From: VGTK01 sp046327915
GTDB lineage: Bacteria > Desulfobacterota > Binatia > UBA12015
Direction of reading: 5' to 3'
NCBI GenBank assembly: GCA_046327915.1
Contig: JAXLXO010000028.1
Location: 24,918-88,917 of the forward strand
DNA: 64,000 nt
The stretch's first letter is position 1. Each line of letters opens with the position of its first letter. Below are positions 26,845-39,180 of this stretch, one piece after another. The position numbers were made by a program, and so were the translations under genes. A model generated the notes under the pieces. That model was not told the DNA's origin. It saw only the letters and a list, made by a program, of their open reading frames with translations, and did not search any database.

Positions 26845-28563
26845 ATGTCGCACCTTCTTCCCTCGCTAACGATAGCGCTGGCTAGCGCTCCCCCGAATCG
26901 TGGCCTCGGCCGTCACAAGCCCCCCGTTTAAGGTCAAAGAACTTCCCGGAAATCTGCAATCTCCCCAGGCCCAACAACAACGGTCGCGTAATGGGCCATG
27001 ATAACAAGCTCCGTGCCACGCTAAACGGAACGACGTATTGGTTTTTCGCTGACACAATTCTCGATGGCTTACAATCGCTCCCCGCCATTCCCGGCCAGCT
27101 GCGCCTACGCGGCTCCATTTTTCAATGACGGGCTAGACAAGTTTGACGCAGGCATTCCCCAAGAAGTTTCGAAACCCGCGGGACCGTAGCGAAGACAACC
27201 GACGGAACAGGCAACGACTGCCTCTCACTTCAGTACTCGGCCGACAATGGGCTAGCCGGCCCTATTCCCCGACTACAAAGTCGTACTTTACGTGGCCCGG
27301 TGGTGCGGTTGTTGCTGATCTAGCGGCACAGGGAATATTAGAATCTACATCTACGCCTACCACCAGCCAGACCCCAGGGAACTTTCGCTCCTTCGACACC
27401 CAATCGATGACAGCAAGCAAGGTCGCCAGTTTCGGAAACCCCGAACTTGGCTTCACTGAGCCGGTCTCCCTTGTCCACTCGGATCAGTCCAGATGGATCT
27501 ACCTGATTGGAGGTCTCGCCATCGTGGACGCCCCAAGGCTCCAACCCAACCGGCAGAATGCGACCAGCTATCGACTTGCTCAGGTTCGAGAAGTCGACAT
27601 CAGCATCAGCAAGTATCGGTGCTATGCCGGGGCCAACAGTCGGATTCGCCTCATCGCCTTCATCAGCGGCGGAGCTCTTCAAGGAGCTGGCATCAGGGCC
27701 AACAGGCTTCTTAACCTACTCAGCGGCCCTGCGTCGATATCTTGTGGTTTACTCGTGCCTTAATGGCAGCGCAGTGTGCGCAGAGCCTCCGTCATTCGAG
27801 AAGCTCCGGTATCCAAACGCCTCGGCCTTCCGCTAGGATTGCCCAGCCAACCCCCTCGGCATCTTGGTGGCCCTGGGCAAACAATATGAACCCCGCCGAC
27901 AAGGTCGTTCTGGCCAGGTGCCGCCAACGGTTCCCAGTCGAATCTTTGCTACGCAGTGCACAACCACACCGAACAAGAGCCGAAATGCGCTATTCCTGAC
28001 GACCGCAGAGAACCCCGACAACTGCTATAGTTCCCAATTTACCTACGACCCCGTGTATGGGCTAACGCTCTATCGAGTAAAGCTGAACCACGGCGCCGCG
28101 GACTCGCTCGCGCCCTTTTATCTGCGAACCGCAGGGGTAAGTGCAAATCCGCAGACGCCATGCGAGATCCCCGCTCAAGGAGCAAACGGCTGGAGTTACG
28201 CATCTTCGTCCTTTAACGTTCTAACGCCGCTAACATTCCGGCCACTTTGGCAATGGGGCGCGCCGCAACTGCCGCCCCTGGGCCCACCAGTTCCCCTGAT
28301 TAACCCAGCGAACGCCCTACCGGGAGATCCAGACAGCCGCTCGCATCTGGCAGCCCAACTATTCTGGCGATGCCGTGGTCACGCTCAGCGGGGAGGTCCG
28401 GAAGATCTTCTCCTGTGGCACGACGAAGTTGTGCCCGAGATTATTTCGCATTCGAAACGGAAAACCAGTGGGTACTGTGGTCGCCTCCCCCGCTGGGGCG
28501 AAACCGGAAGATAGAGTTCGCCAGATAACGGTCACGCAGCTCCTGTGGCCGGTGATGGGCTAG
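26845..28563 (+). pseudogene. Frameshifted secreted DUF4185-like (beta-propeller) protein
   Basis: An ATG at 26845 gives a short signal-like start (MSHLLPSLTIALA). Read across frames, the product contains NGRVMGHDNKLRATLNGTTY then WFFADTILDG, WPGGAVVA then RIYIYAYHQPDP, SYRLAQVREVDISISKYRCY and FLTYSAALRRYLVVYSCL. These are the successive blades of DUF4185/five-bladed-propeller proteins. A last segment VTLSGEVRKIFSCGTTKLCP runs to the TAG at 28561-28563. Frame changes occur near 26897, 26985, 27095, 27180, 27320, 27620 and 28350. The function of intact relatives is unclear, possibly glycan binding or hydrolysis. Confidence 0.55.
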
Positions 28564-30780
28564 GCTTCCGGTAAGAAACTCTTCAGCAGGGCCTCTGGCC
28601 CAGAAACTTGGTGGTGCGACCACGTAAGATTCGCCCCAACGATCAAGGTTCGTGCCGGCACGAGGTTGCACCCTCTCGATCTCCGCCGAGCACAAATGGA
28701 ACAGACAGGCAGACAGGGAACCCGATGGTTGACTCCATGCTGCACGACGCGGACAGCCAATGTGAATCTGCCAGCTCGCGAGGGCGCAGTAACCTTGACA
28801 TGCGATGTCACCCTGCCCTGCGGCAGGACGTCAGCATTAAGGGGAATTATCCATGTAGGAACGGCCTCGTAGCCGGCTTCGTAAATCGTGGCGGTAATCT
28901 CAAAAGCCCCTGCGGGAAAGCTAAACCCAGGCCAGGCTTCCTTGCTGTCATTCACGAGCTCGATCGCAGCACGCATATCCGTGCCGGGCGCGCTCGGCGC
29001 CGAGGTCAGCCAACAAACTTAAGGGACCCAGCGCACTCGGTGGCAGCCTTAATTCAGAGTGCCGTCGATAGTCTCTGCCGGATCAAACAGGTGGCCCCGA
29101 CGATTATTCCGTGGGCCGAGAGTAACCTCAAACAATAATCTGTCATCCGGTGCACCAGCCGCAGACCCGCCGTCGCGGCTTTCCATTCGTCTATTTTGAC
29201 GGATGAAAGTTCGTCAACTGAAAGCAAGATCCATCGGACATCCACAAGATCGACGAGTTCCTGAAGCGCGGCGGGTGCCGGCAGCCTGAGCGCGACCCAA
29301 TGAAAGTATGCAACGTTACGAGGACCGTTTGCAGCGTACCCTTCAAGACAGGAAGTCCGTGAAATGTACTCAGATAGACTCGCCGAGCGCGGCCGGCGAG
29401 CTGGAATCGCGTGGCAGCTCCAACAAGGCGCCACCATCCCCATGAGCCGAGAGCCAGCGATACGCGGGGTCTAGATCGCGCCGGGTAGTGACAGTACGCG
29501 TGGCAAGTTCGGGAAACGGCAAGTAGGACCAGAGGACAGCGGCGAGAAGCAACACGCCGATAGCGAACGACTTAGCCAGGCGAGGTGACCTTGCGACAGA
29601 TGCGCTCCACGCCCACCGCCAAGAGCGCCAAACCAAGTTGCGCAACGACGGCAAAGCGCACAGGCAGCCGCACTGTTGCGAGCGGGAATCCATTCATACA
29701 GGATAGCGTAGGGGCTAGGGATTTCGAATCCGTAGAGCTGAATCGCAGGGCCAAATGACGCCAAGCAGCCGGTGACAGCAGTATTAGCGACAGGCTTCGG
29801 AATCGCCATAGCTGGCGATCCAGTTGGGCGCGACTTATCAAGCCAACCACCGCCAGCGCATAGCGGCCCAGCCGAGACTATATTTGGTCAGATAGTCCAC
29901 TGAGCAATTCGAGAAGAGAGCGGAATCAGCCCCAGCAGAGGTCTGCTGACTGTCGCCGTAGGTACTAGCCCGTATGATCTCAACCTTGGGTACGGGATGT
30001 TTACCAGCGCAACAACGACACTTGAGATCGCAAAGGCCAAGATCGTCGCGAAGGTATGGCTGACAATATCGCGCACATAGCGATTCCACACAATAAATAG
30101 CGGAACCAACGACAAGCACATGAAAAAGACCGCGTGAAGCCACCGACGAGTGCCTGCAGAGTCAGTGCGACCGACAGTAACCAAGACGTCACGGGGGCGT
30201 CCTTGGCGAAACGACGCCTCGAGGCCGAGCACGACCAGAGGAAGATATTGAACGCCAAGCGTATGATAATGCAGCGGCGAGAGATAGCGACCAAAGCAGA
30301 AGGCAAACAGGAATCCAGCGAAGAATGCGGGATAGAGACTTGGAGCGCCTCGCCAGCAAGAAAGTAAAATATGCGGACAGAGATAGGTCAGCCACGCCAT
30401 GACGGTGAGCGCAGCACTGGATTTTGCGTGAGGAGGAAAGTCGGCGCAAAGAGTGGCGCACTTAGCCGGTGTTCCAGAAAAAGGCCAATGAGTACGGCGC
30501 TGGGTAGAACGCTGGCGCGGAAAAGACCGTTAAGGATGGGCCTAACAGAGGCCTTGGCACCCCAAGCGAGGGCCCACAGATTGAGGGGTAGAGATCCACG
30601 TTGCCAAGGTCATCAGATCCGGTCCCCCCAGCATGGGCGACACGGTCAACCCAATAGCCAGGTCGCGGAAGGTACGCAGAGGGCGAGTGCACTGTGGCAA
30701 TGACGACGATATGGGCCAGTGCGCCGTCCGCCGTCTCGCCGTGACCGCTCGAGGAGCTGTTTCACGACATCCTCATTCAG
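28560..30780 (-). pseudogene. Frameshifted polytopic membrane protein, GT39/YfhO-like
   Basis: On the minus strand several overlapping frame segments join into one membrane protein. Segments include FFAGFLFAFCFGRYLSPLHY then HTLGVQYLPLVVLGLEAS, FATILAFAISSVVVALVN, PLATVRLPVRFAVVAQLGLA then LLAVGVERI, LDPAYRWLSAHGDGGALLEL, and a C-terminal beta-domain ending TAPSRAGRFTLAVRVVQHGV. That order (helices, a lumenal YRWL...ALLELP loop, a sandwich domain) resembles lipid-linked mannosyltransferase/YfhO-type proteins. The N-terminus near 30700-30780 is uncertain. Its TAG (28560-28562) overlaps the TAG of the convergent gene. Confidence 0.5.
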
Positions 30781-30984
30781 TTGGCTTTCGTAGTTTTACC
30801 TGTCGGACACAAGGCATCGGATGCAACGGCTAAGCTAAGCCGCATTGGCGAACCGCGTCAAAACTCGACGGAGCCAGGGTTGGAAGCAGAGGCCGGGGCG
30901 CCGCCGGGATTCGTTCGTCGATCTAAGCGGATGCTGCCGGCTGAGATTCTTGGCAGGGCGCTTTCGTGTGCAGAACGAGTGAAG

Positions 30985-31025
30985 ACGCTGCTGGTGCGGC
31001 TGTCGCGTCCGATGCTCGAGGCGCT
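30985..31025 (+). repeat. Right 41-bp direct repeat (attR-like)
   Basis: Identical to 25007-25047 in the intact kup frame. Upstream of it the sequence is island-type and does not encode Kup; downstream is host-type GC-rich kup sequence. Confidence 0.85.
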
Positions 31026-31077
31026 CGGGCTGCCGGTGCAGCGGGTGATCCTCGTCGGCCGCGAGATCGCGATGTAG
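30985..31077 (+). pseudogene. Displaced original 3' end of kup
   Basis: The frame reads TLLVRLSRPMLEALGLPVQR then VILVGREIAM and a TAG stop, aligned with the last 31 residues of the Kup at 23102-25099. It has no start or upstream kup sequence. The nearest explanation is that it is the native kup tail pushed aside by the insertion and replaced by a version supplied by the insert. The remaining 7 bases lead to the stop of the convergent M20 peptidase. Confidence 0.8.
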
Positions 31078-31084
31078 CGGCAGC

Positions 31085-32461
31085 TCAGCGCGGCATCGCC
31101 GCGATCTGCTCGAAGTACCTCGCGAAGGCGATCATGCCGCCGCTCGCCTGGCGCCAGTCGAAGTTCTCGTTCGGCGCGTGATAGCCGTGCTCCGGGAGCG
31201 ACAGGCCGAGGAAGTAGACCGGCGCCTTCAGGATCTTCTCCATCGACAGCACCGCGCCGATCGAGCCGCCCTCGCGCACGAACACGGGCTCGCGTCCGAA
31301 CGCCGCCTTCATCGAGGCGCGCACCGCATCGGCGTACGGACCCGTCGTGCGGCCCTTGTACGCCGGCAGCGCGTGCTCCGGCTCGACCCGCACGTCGGGA
31401 TTGACGCGCCTCACGTGCTCGCGCACCAGCTTGACGATGCGCTCGGGCTTCATGTCCGGCACGAGGCGGCACGACAGGATCGCGGTCGCCTCGGGCGGCA
31501 CGACCGTCTTGACACCCGGCCCCTGATAGCCGCCCGCGATGCCGTGCACCTCGAGCGTCGGCTCGAGCCACAGACGCTTCATCGCGTCGAGCGCGTCGTT
31601 CGAGCGCAGCGAGCGCAGCAGGTGGTCCTTCTTGAAGCCCGCGACGGTGAAGCCGCAGTTCTTCAGGTCCTCGAGCTCCGCGCGCGTCGGCTTCGCGACC
31701 CCGTCGTAGAAGCCCTTGATCTTGACGCGCCCCGTGCGCGCGTCGAGCATCGACGCGACGACCTCGCAGATCTCGGCGACCGGATTGCGCGCCGCGCCCC
31801 CGGTCGTGCCGGAGTGCTGGTCGGTCGTGCCGGTACGAAGGCTCAGCCGGAAGCCCTGCAGGCCGCGCAGTCCCGCCGGACACGCGGGCCGGCTGCGCGA
31901 CACCCACACCGTGTCGCTCACCACCACCGACTCGGTCGCGAAGCGCTTGCGGTGCTTCGTGATCGTCGCCGCGAAGTGCGGCGAGCCGATCTCTTCTTCC
32001 AGCTCCCAGAGGAAGTTCACGTTCGCCGCGACGCCGTGCTGCCGCGCGTACCGCGCGCCGTAGAGTGCCGCGAGCGCGGGGCCCTTGTCGTCGGTGGTGC
32101 CGCGCGCCAGGTAGCGGTCGCCCTCGATGGTCAGCTTGAACGGGTCGCTGCGCCACTGCGGCTCGTCGGCGGGCTGCACGTCGATGTGGTTGTAGATCGT
32201 CACCGTCGGACGGCGCGGATCGCTGCCGAGGCGTCCGTGCACCAGCGGGTGGCCGCCGGTCTCGATGACGTCGGCCTCGCCGCCCGCCCAGCGGATCAGC
32301 TCCGCCGCGCGGGACGCCGCGCGGCGGACGTCGTCCTTGCGCTTCGGGTCGTTCGAGACGCTCGGGATCTCGACCAGCTCGCGCAGGTGCTTCTCGTAGC
32401 TCGCCCGGGACGACGCGGCGTACGCGGACAGCTCCTTGGCAGAAAGGACGGCTTCGCTCAT
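31085..32461 (-). CDS. M20-family metallopeptidase (dipeptidase/ArgE-DapE type)
   Basis: A 458-residue zinc peptidase. The zinc-binding motifs are VTIYNHIDVQPADEP (first His and Asp), ARGTTDDKGPALAAL (bridging Asp), FLWELEEEIGSPHF (catalytic Glu pair) and, near the end, HGYHAPNENFDWRQASGG. The dimerisation domain insert runs from about 200 to 350 and contains TDQHSGTTGG. The length and pattern match the PepV/CNDP-like M20 dipeptidases. Start is the ATG giving MSEAVLSAKEL. It is convergent with the displaced kup tail and divergent from the BVMO fusion. Confidence 0.9.
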   Translation of the reverse strand: MSEAVLSAKELSAYAASSRASYEKHLRELVEIPSVSNDPKRKDDVRRAASRAAELIRWAGGEADVIETGGHPLVHGRLGSDPRRPTVTIYNHIDVQPADEPQWRSDPFKLTIEGDRYLARGTTDDKGPALAALYGARYARQHGVAANVNFLWELEEEIGSPHFAATITKHRKRFATESVVVSDTVWVSRSRPACPAGLRGLQGFRLSLRTGTTDQHSGTTGGAARNPVAEICEVVASMLDARTGRVKIKGFYDGVAKPTRAELEDLKNCGFTVAGFKKDHLLRSLRSNDALDAMKRLWLEPTLEVHGIAGGYQGPGVKTVVPPEATAILSCRLVPDMKPERIVKLVREHVRRVNPDVRVEPEHALPAYKGRTTGPYADAVRASMKAAFGREPVFVREGGSIGAVLSMEKILKAPVYFLGLSLPEHGYHAPNENFDWRQASGGMIAFARYFEQIAAMPR

Positions 32462-32601
32462 CCGGGCGTTGTCGCGGGCGCGCGGCCGGATCGCAAGGGC
32501 GAGGCCGTCCGGAGGGGCGGCTTGCACGTCGACACGCGGAAAGATTCCGTGGGAGAATCGCCTTCGTGCCGCCCGCCGGGCACGACAACGGAGGGAGCGA
32601 G

Positions 32602-35256
<2,655 letters not shown>

Positions 35257-35300
35257 GAGCGTCGCGAACGAGCACGCCGCACGGACCATCGGAGACCGAC

Positions 35301-36191
35301 ATGCCCACCGCACGCGCCAACGGAATCGAGATCGAGTACGACACCTTCGGACGGCCCGACGCCGAGCCGCTGCTGATGGTCATGGGCCTCGGCGCGCAGA
35401 TGGTCGTCTGGGACGAGGACTTCTGCGGCCTGCTCGCCGACCGCGGCCACTTCGTGATCCGCTTCGACAACCGCGACATCGGTCTCAGCACGAAGTTCGC
35501 GTCGCACGGCACGCCGAACGTCCTGCAGATGATGATGGACGGCATGGCCGGCAAGCCGTTGAGCGCGCCGTACACGCTCGACGACATGGCGGACGACGCG
35601 GCCGGTCTGCTCGACGCGCTCGACATCGGACGCGCGCACGTCTGCGGCGCGTCGATGGGCGGCATGATCGCGCAGACGCTCGCGATCCGTCACCCGGCGC
35701 GCGTCAAGAGCCTGGTGTCGATCATGTCGACGACCGGCGCGCCCGACCTTCCGGGGCCGCGACCCGAGGCGGCGGCCGTGCTCGTGAGCCCGATCCCGAC
35801 CGACCGGGCGGGCGCGATCGAGCGCGGCGTCACCGTGTTCCGCACCATCGGCAGCCCGGGCTTCCCGTTCGACGAGGAGGGAACGCGGCGGCGCGCGGCG
35901 CTGCAGTACGACCGCTGCCATCACCCCGAGGGACAGATGCGGCAGCTCGCGGCCATCCTCGCGCACGGCAGCCGACGCGAGAAGCTGCGCGAGGTTCGCG
36001 TGCCCGCGCTGGTGATCCACGGCGCCGACGATCCGCTGGTGCCGGTCGAAGGCGGACACGACACCGCGGCCGCGATCCCCGGCGCCGAGCTGCTGGTCAT
36101 CGAGGGCATGGGCCACGACAACCCGCGCGACGCGTGGCCCCGCGTGGTCGATCGCATCTGCGCGCTGACGTCGCGCGCCGCCGCCAGCTGA
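35301..36191 (+). CDS. Alpha/beta hydrolase
   Basis: A 296-residue hydrolase of the abhydrolase_1 family. The oxyanion region is LLMVMGLGAQMVVWDEDFC, the nucleophile elbow is VCGASMGGMIAQ (Ser near 118), the acid is in VIHGADDPLVP (Asp near 240), and the His is in IEGMGHDNP (about 271). Its pattern RFDNRDIGLST is typical of a group annotated as esterases or lactonases near monooxygenases. It starts 44 bases after the BVMO-esterase stop in the same direction. It could take the hydroxy acid or a lactone further, but that is inference. Confidence 0.88.
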   Translation: MPTARANGIEIEYDTFGRPDAEPLLMVMGLGAQMVVWDEDFCGLLADRGHFVIRFDNRDIGLSTKFASHGTPNVLQMMMDGMAGKPLSAPYTLDDMADDAAGLLDALDIGRAHVCGASMGGMIAQTLAIRHPARVKSLVSIMSTTGAPDLPGPRPEAAAVLVSPIPTDRAGAIERGVTVFRTIGSPGFPFDEEGTRRRAALQYDRCHHPEGQMRQLAAILAHGSRREKLREVRVPALVIHGADDPLVPVEGGHDTAAAIPGAELLVIEGMGHDNPRDAWPRVVDRICALTSRAAAS

Positions 36192-36212
36192 CGGCGGCGC
36201 GCGGCAGCAGCT

Positions 36213-38090
36213 TCAGAAGCCCGCGGTCGCTCCGTCGACGAACGCGCCGCTCGGCGAGCCGATGTCGCACGCGAACGGCTGCACGCCGGGGAAGTCGACG
36301 ACCAGCGTGCCCTCCTCCGAGAGGTCGGTCGTCGCCGTCGGATTCGTCATCGCGTTGCCGACCCAGTCGCGCATGAGCACGCCGTCGATCGCGCCGGTGT
36401 CCCAGTTGGAGTTCAGCACCTGACCGTGGATCGGCGTCGAGGCACCACGCAGGAAGCTGTGCAGCCCCGGCGTCCCCTGCAGGCTGCAATAGGACGCGCG
36501 CGCCGTGTTCACGAACGCGGCGGTGGACGGGAACAGCGTGGTGTTCACCTGCACCGTGTCCACCTGGTTCGAGACGTGGAGGATCTGCTGGTACGGCGTG
36601 CCCAGCAGACGCGGCGCCGTCGCGATCCCGAGGTTGCCGAAGATCTCCGCGCAGTCCGCCGACGAGCAGTACGGTGGCATGAACGGCGCGACGTTCCAGC
36701 CCGGGAACGTCGCCGGTTGCACGATCGTGCCGAGCGCGATCACGCCGAAGGTCCCGTTGTCCATGCCGAGCGCGGCGTCGGGCACGGCGGTGGTGTTCAC
36801 CCAGCCGAGGTCGTCGAGCATCCAGTGGTAGTTGTAGGCGGCGCCGTAGCCGCCGGCCGAGCTGCCGCTGAAGACGACGATCGGCTTGTTCGCGCGATAG
36901 CCCTCGGGGTCGCTCGCCTGCATCTCGGCCCAGATGAGGTCGCGCACGTAGCGCATCGCGGCGCGCACGTTGAGCGCGCCGTAGCGGTGCACCGTGAACG
37001 GCGGAGCGACGTTGGTGAAGGTCGTCGTGACGCCGCCGCCGATGTGCAGATCCTGTGTGCAGTAGGGCAACCCGACCTTGGTCCAGTCGCGGAAGGGATT
37101 CGTCGCCGCCGTGCTCGACATCATGCCCGCGCTCGGCAGCCCGTTGCTCTGCGCCTCGAACAGCCCCGGGCTCGTCGACGCACAGTCCGGACCGTCGATG
37201 CACAGACCGCCGCCCTCCATGTGCACGACGATGCGCTCGACCGGCTGCCCCGCCGGAGCGAGGCGGAGATTGAACGAGTAGTCGCTGCCGTTGCCGCAGC
37301 GCGTGCCGTACTGCGCGAACGGCAGCGTCACCTTGGTATTGACGCCACGCGCCGGCACCGGAACGCTCGCGCGCGGGCCGCAGTCGAGCACGAGCGGCGT
37401 GGTGTCGCCGTGCGCACTCGCGACCAGGCAGCGCGCCTGCTCCGCCGTGCGCGACGCGAACGCCGGCGGGTCGAGCAGCACCAGATCGGCGAGAGGCGTC
37501 GGGCACTTGCCCGCGATCCGCGTCGCGGTGACGCTCTCACGCGTGGCGAGCTTGATCGCGACGTCGGCGGTGTTGCACGGCCTGCCGGCCTTCTCGTTGC
37601 GGATGCACGTGCTCTGCTGGCGCAGGTCGTAGGAGATCAGGGACGCGCCGTCGCGCCACGCTCCGTCGAGGCACTTCTGATCCGACGGCAGGGCCGCCGC
37701 ACGGGCCGCCGCCTGCGGTCCGCCGTAGCTGCGCGCGGCGAGGCTCGCGACCGCGCTCGTGCAGGCGTTCTGCACGCGCGCGACGAGTCCGGCCGGCGTG
37801 AGGACGGGACCGTACCCGGCCGCCTGCACGACCGGCTGCGTCGCGCACTTCGCGAGGATGCGCGTCCCGACGCGGTCGATCTGCTTGACGAGCTTCGGGT
37901 CGGCCGGCGCGCACGCGCTGCCCGTGCCGCGGTAGCACTGCTGCTCGATGCGGCTCACCGAGCTCACACAGGAGCGGAGCGCGTCGCTCGCCGCCTTCTC
38001 GCAGCTCTGTCCCGCGGTGATGGCGAGGGACGGCGACGGCGAAAGAGCGATCGTGATCAGGACGACGAGCGCGAGTCGGGTGTTGGTCAT
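36213..38090 (-). CDS. Secreted pectinacetylesterase/Notum-like esterase with Cys-rich N-terminal domain
   Basis: A 625-residue exported protein. The signal peptide MTNTRLALVVLITIALSPSP ends near SLA-ITAG. A Cys-rich helical region (about 25-240) follows, with Cys spaced in pairs. From about 260 there is a pectinacetylesterase/Notum-type domain: IVVHMEGGGLC (oxyanion GGG), VVFSGSSAGGYGAA with the nucleophile Ser near 408, and a C-terminal His region. In other organisms this family removes acetyl or acyl groups from polysaccharides or proteins. The start is the ATG of MTNTRLAL. Nothing in the neighbourhood names a substrate. Confidence 0.82.
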   Translation of the reverse strand: MTNTRLALVVLITIALSPSPSLAITAGQSCEKAASDALRSCVSSVSRIEQQCYRGTGSACAPADPKLVKQIDRVGTRILAKCATQPVVQAAGYGPVLTPAGLVARVQNACTSAVASLAARSYGGPQAAARAAALPSDQKCLDGAWRDGASLISYDLRQQSTCIRNEKAGRPCNTADVAIKLATRESVTATRIAGKCPTPLADLVLLDPPAFASRTAEQARCLVASAHGDTTPLVLDCGPRASVPVPARGVNTKVTLPFAQYGTRCGNGSDYSFNLRLAPAGQPVERIVVHMEGGGLCIDGPDCASTSPGLFEAQSNGLPSAGMMSSTAATNPFRDWTKVGLPYCTQDLHIGGGVTTTFTNVAPPFTVHRYGALNVRAAMRYVRDLIWAEMQASDPEGYRANKPIVVFSGSSAGGYGAAYNYHWMLDDLGWVNTTAVPDAALGMDNGTFGVIALGTIVQPATFPGWNVAPFMPPYCSSADCAEIFGNLGIATAPRLLGTPYQQILHVSNQVDTVQVNTTLFPSTAAFVNTARASYCSLQGTPGLHSFLRGASTPIHGQVLNSNWDTGAIDGVLMRDWVGNAMTNPTATTDLSEEGTLVVDFPGVQPFACDIGSPSGAFVDGATAGF

Positions 38091-38261
38091 CGTGGGTCCC
38101 CTTCGGTTGCCGCGTGTGGTGCGTGCCGGCCCCTTGGATGCGTTCGGCGGGTGGAAGGTAAAGCACCGACTCCCGAACGGGGGCAAGACGAAACCACCCG
38201 TGCCCAATTCATGGGCACGGGCGGCGCGCGGCGGAGGAACGATCCGGCCGACGCCGACCCG

Positions 38262-39041
38262 TCAACGGTCGTCGCTGCAGTCGACCGGCAGCTGCAGGTA
38301 CTCGCGGTACACGAAGTCGCGGTGCGCCAGCAGCGCGGGATCGAGCGCGTCGCGCACCGGACCGCTCGCCGTGTACAGCATGCGCATCCCTGCCGGCATC
38401 GGGCACTGCTCCTCGGGCAGCGGCTCGAGCATCGCCGCGAACGTCGCCCAGTAGATGTCGAGCGCGGTCAGGTGCGACCCAACGAGGAACGGACGCCCGG
38501 CGAGACGCTGCCGGTCGAGCTGCGCCGCGAGCATGCGCAGGATCGCGACCACGCGCCACGGCGCGGCTTCGGCGGCCTCGGCGCCGTAGCCGTACTTCTC
38601 CGCGAGCCGGCGCACGCCGGACGGTGCCGCGTCGCCCGCCGCCGCGAGGATCGGGTGCAGTAGCATGAGCCGCCGCGACCAGCCGAGGCCCTGCTCGCCG
38701 ATGATCTCGTGGCAGTAGCCGAACATGCGCGCGCGCTCGTCGGCGTCCTCGGGGATCAGTGCCGGTGTCGGCGCGAGACGCTCGGCGAGGAACAGGATGC
38801 CGAGCGACGTGGTACGCGGCGGCTCGTCGTTCCACACCGCGACCGGCGCGCTGGTCTGGTTGGTCCACGCGGCCAGCGCCGCATTCTCGCCGCCGCCCTC
38901 CTGCCGCACCGCGACGTACGGCAGGCGCTTGACGTGGCAGATGCCCTTCGCGGCCTCGCCCCACGGACCGGGCACGCCGGTGGTGAGCACGAGTCTGAGG
39001 CCCTGCAGTGGGCGCGCGTCCTCGACGTCGACGAACTTCAT
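38262..39041 (-). CDS. Glutathione S-transferase-like protein
   Basis: A 259-residue protein with a thioredoxin-like N-terminal half (LRLVLTTGVPGPWGEAAKGI, KRLPYVAVRQ) and an all-helical C-terminal half ending in FLVGSHLTALDIYWATFAAM, which is the N-cap and hydrophobic staple of GSTs. It lacks the usual Ser/Cys-x-x-Pro start motif, so glutathione chemistry is uncertain. Start is the ATG giving MKFVDVED. It is divergent from the kinase-like gene with a 139-base gap. Confidence 0.72.
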   Translation of the reverse strand: MKFVDVEDARPLQGLRLVLTTGVPGPWGEAAKGICHVKRLPYVAVRQEGGGENAALAAWTNQTSAPVAVWNDEPPRTTSLGILFLAERLAPTPALIPEDADERARMFGYCHEIIGEQGLGWSRRLMLLHPILAAAGDAAPSGVRRLAEKYGYGAEAAEAAPWRVVAILRMLAAQLDRQRLAGRPFLVGSHLTALDIYWATFAAMLEPLPEEQCPMPAGMRMLYTASGPVRDALDPALLAHRDFVYREYLQLPVDCSDDR

Positions 39042-39180
39042 GGCGCGCAAGTTCCCGCGTCCGCGCGACGAGCGCAAGCACGGCGTACGGCCCTGCGAGT
39101 CGCGCGAGACGCACGCCGCGTCACGCGGCGTTGGCTCGCGCGTCGCGCGCCGTGATACGCGGATCGCCGGAGGACACGGC

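Larger units (their letters stand above)
25048..30984. mobile_element. ~5.9 kb lower-GC insert in the kup 3' end
   Basis: The stretch between the two 41-bp repeats has visibly lower GC (29/60 at 27301-27360 and 32/60 at 26041-26100, against 42/60 at 24541-24600 in kup). It contains three recognisable coding regions, each broken by many one-base frameshifts, and no integrase or transposase. Bases 25100-25370 hold no gene; a TTGACA at 25287-25292 is the only promoter-like box noticed. Bases 30781-30984 also hold no recognisable gene. It may be a decayed, non-autonomous integrative element, or a poorly sequenced or mis-joined region. The direct repeats favour integration, while the frameshift density favours sequence error. 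Confidence 0.6.

Noticed and set aside
27143..27763. A separate 206-residue gene on the plus strand in the insert
   Set aside because: Its product joins pieces of two frames of the DUF4185-like protein; the matching segments continue across frameshifts on both sides.
25048..30984. A prophage or conjugative element in kup
   Set aside because: No integrase, capsid, terminase, relaxase or replication gene is recognisable, even after reading across frames.
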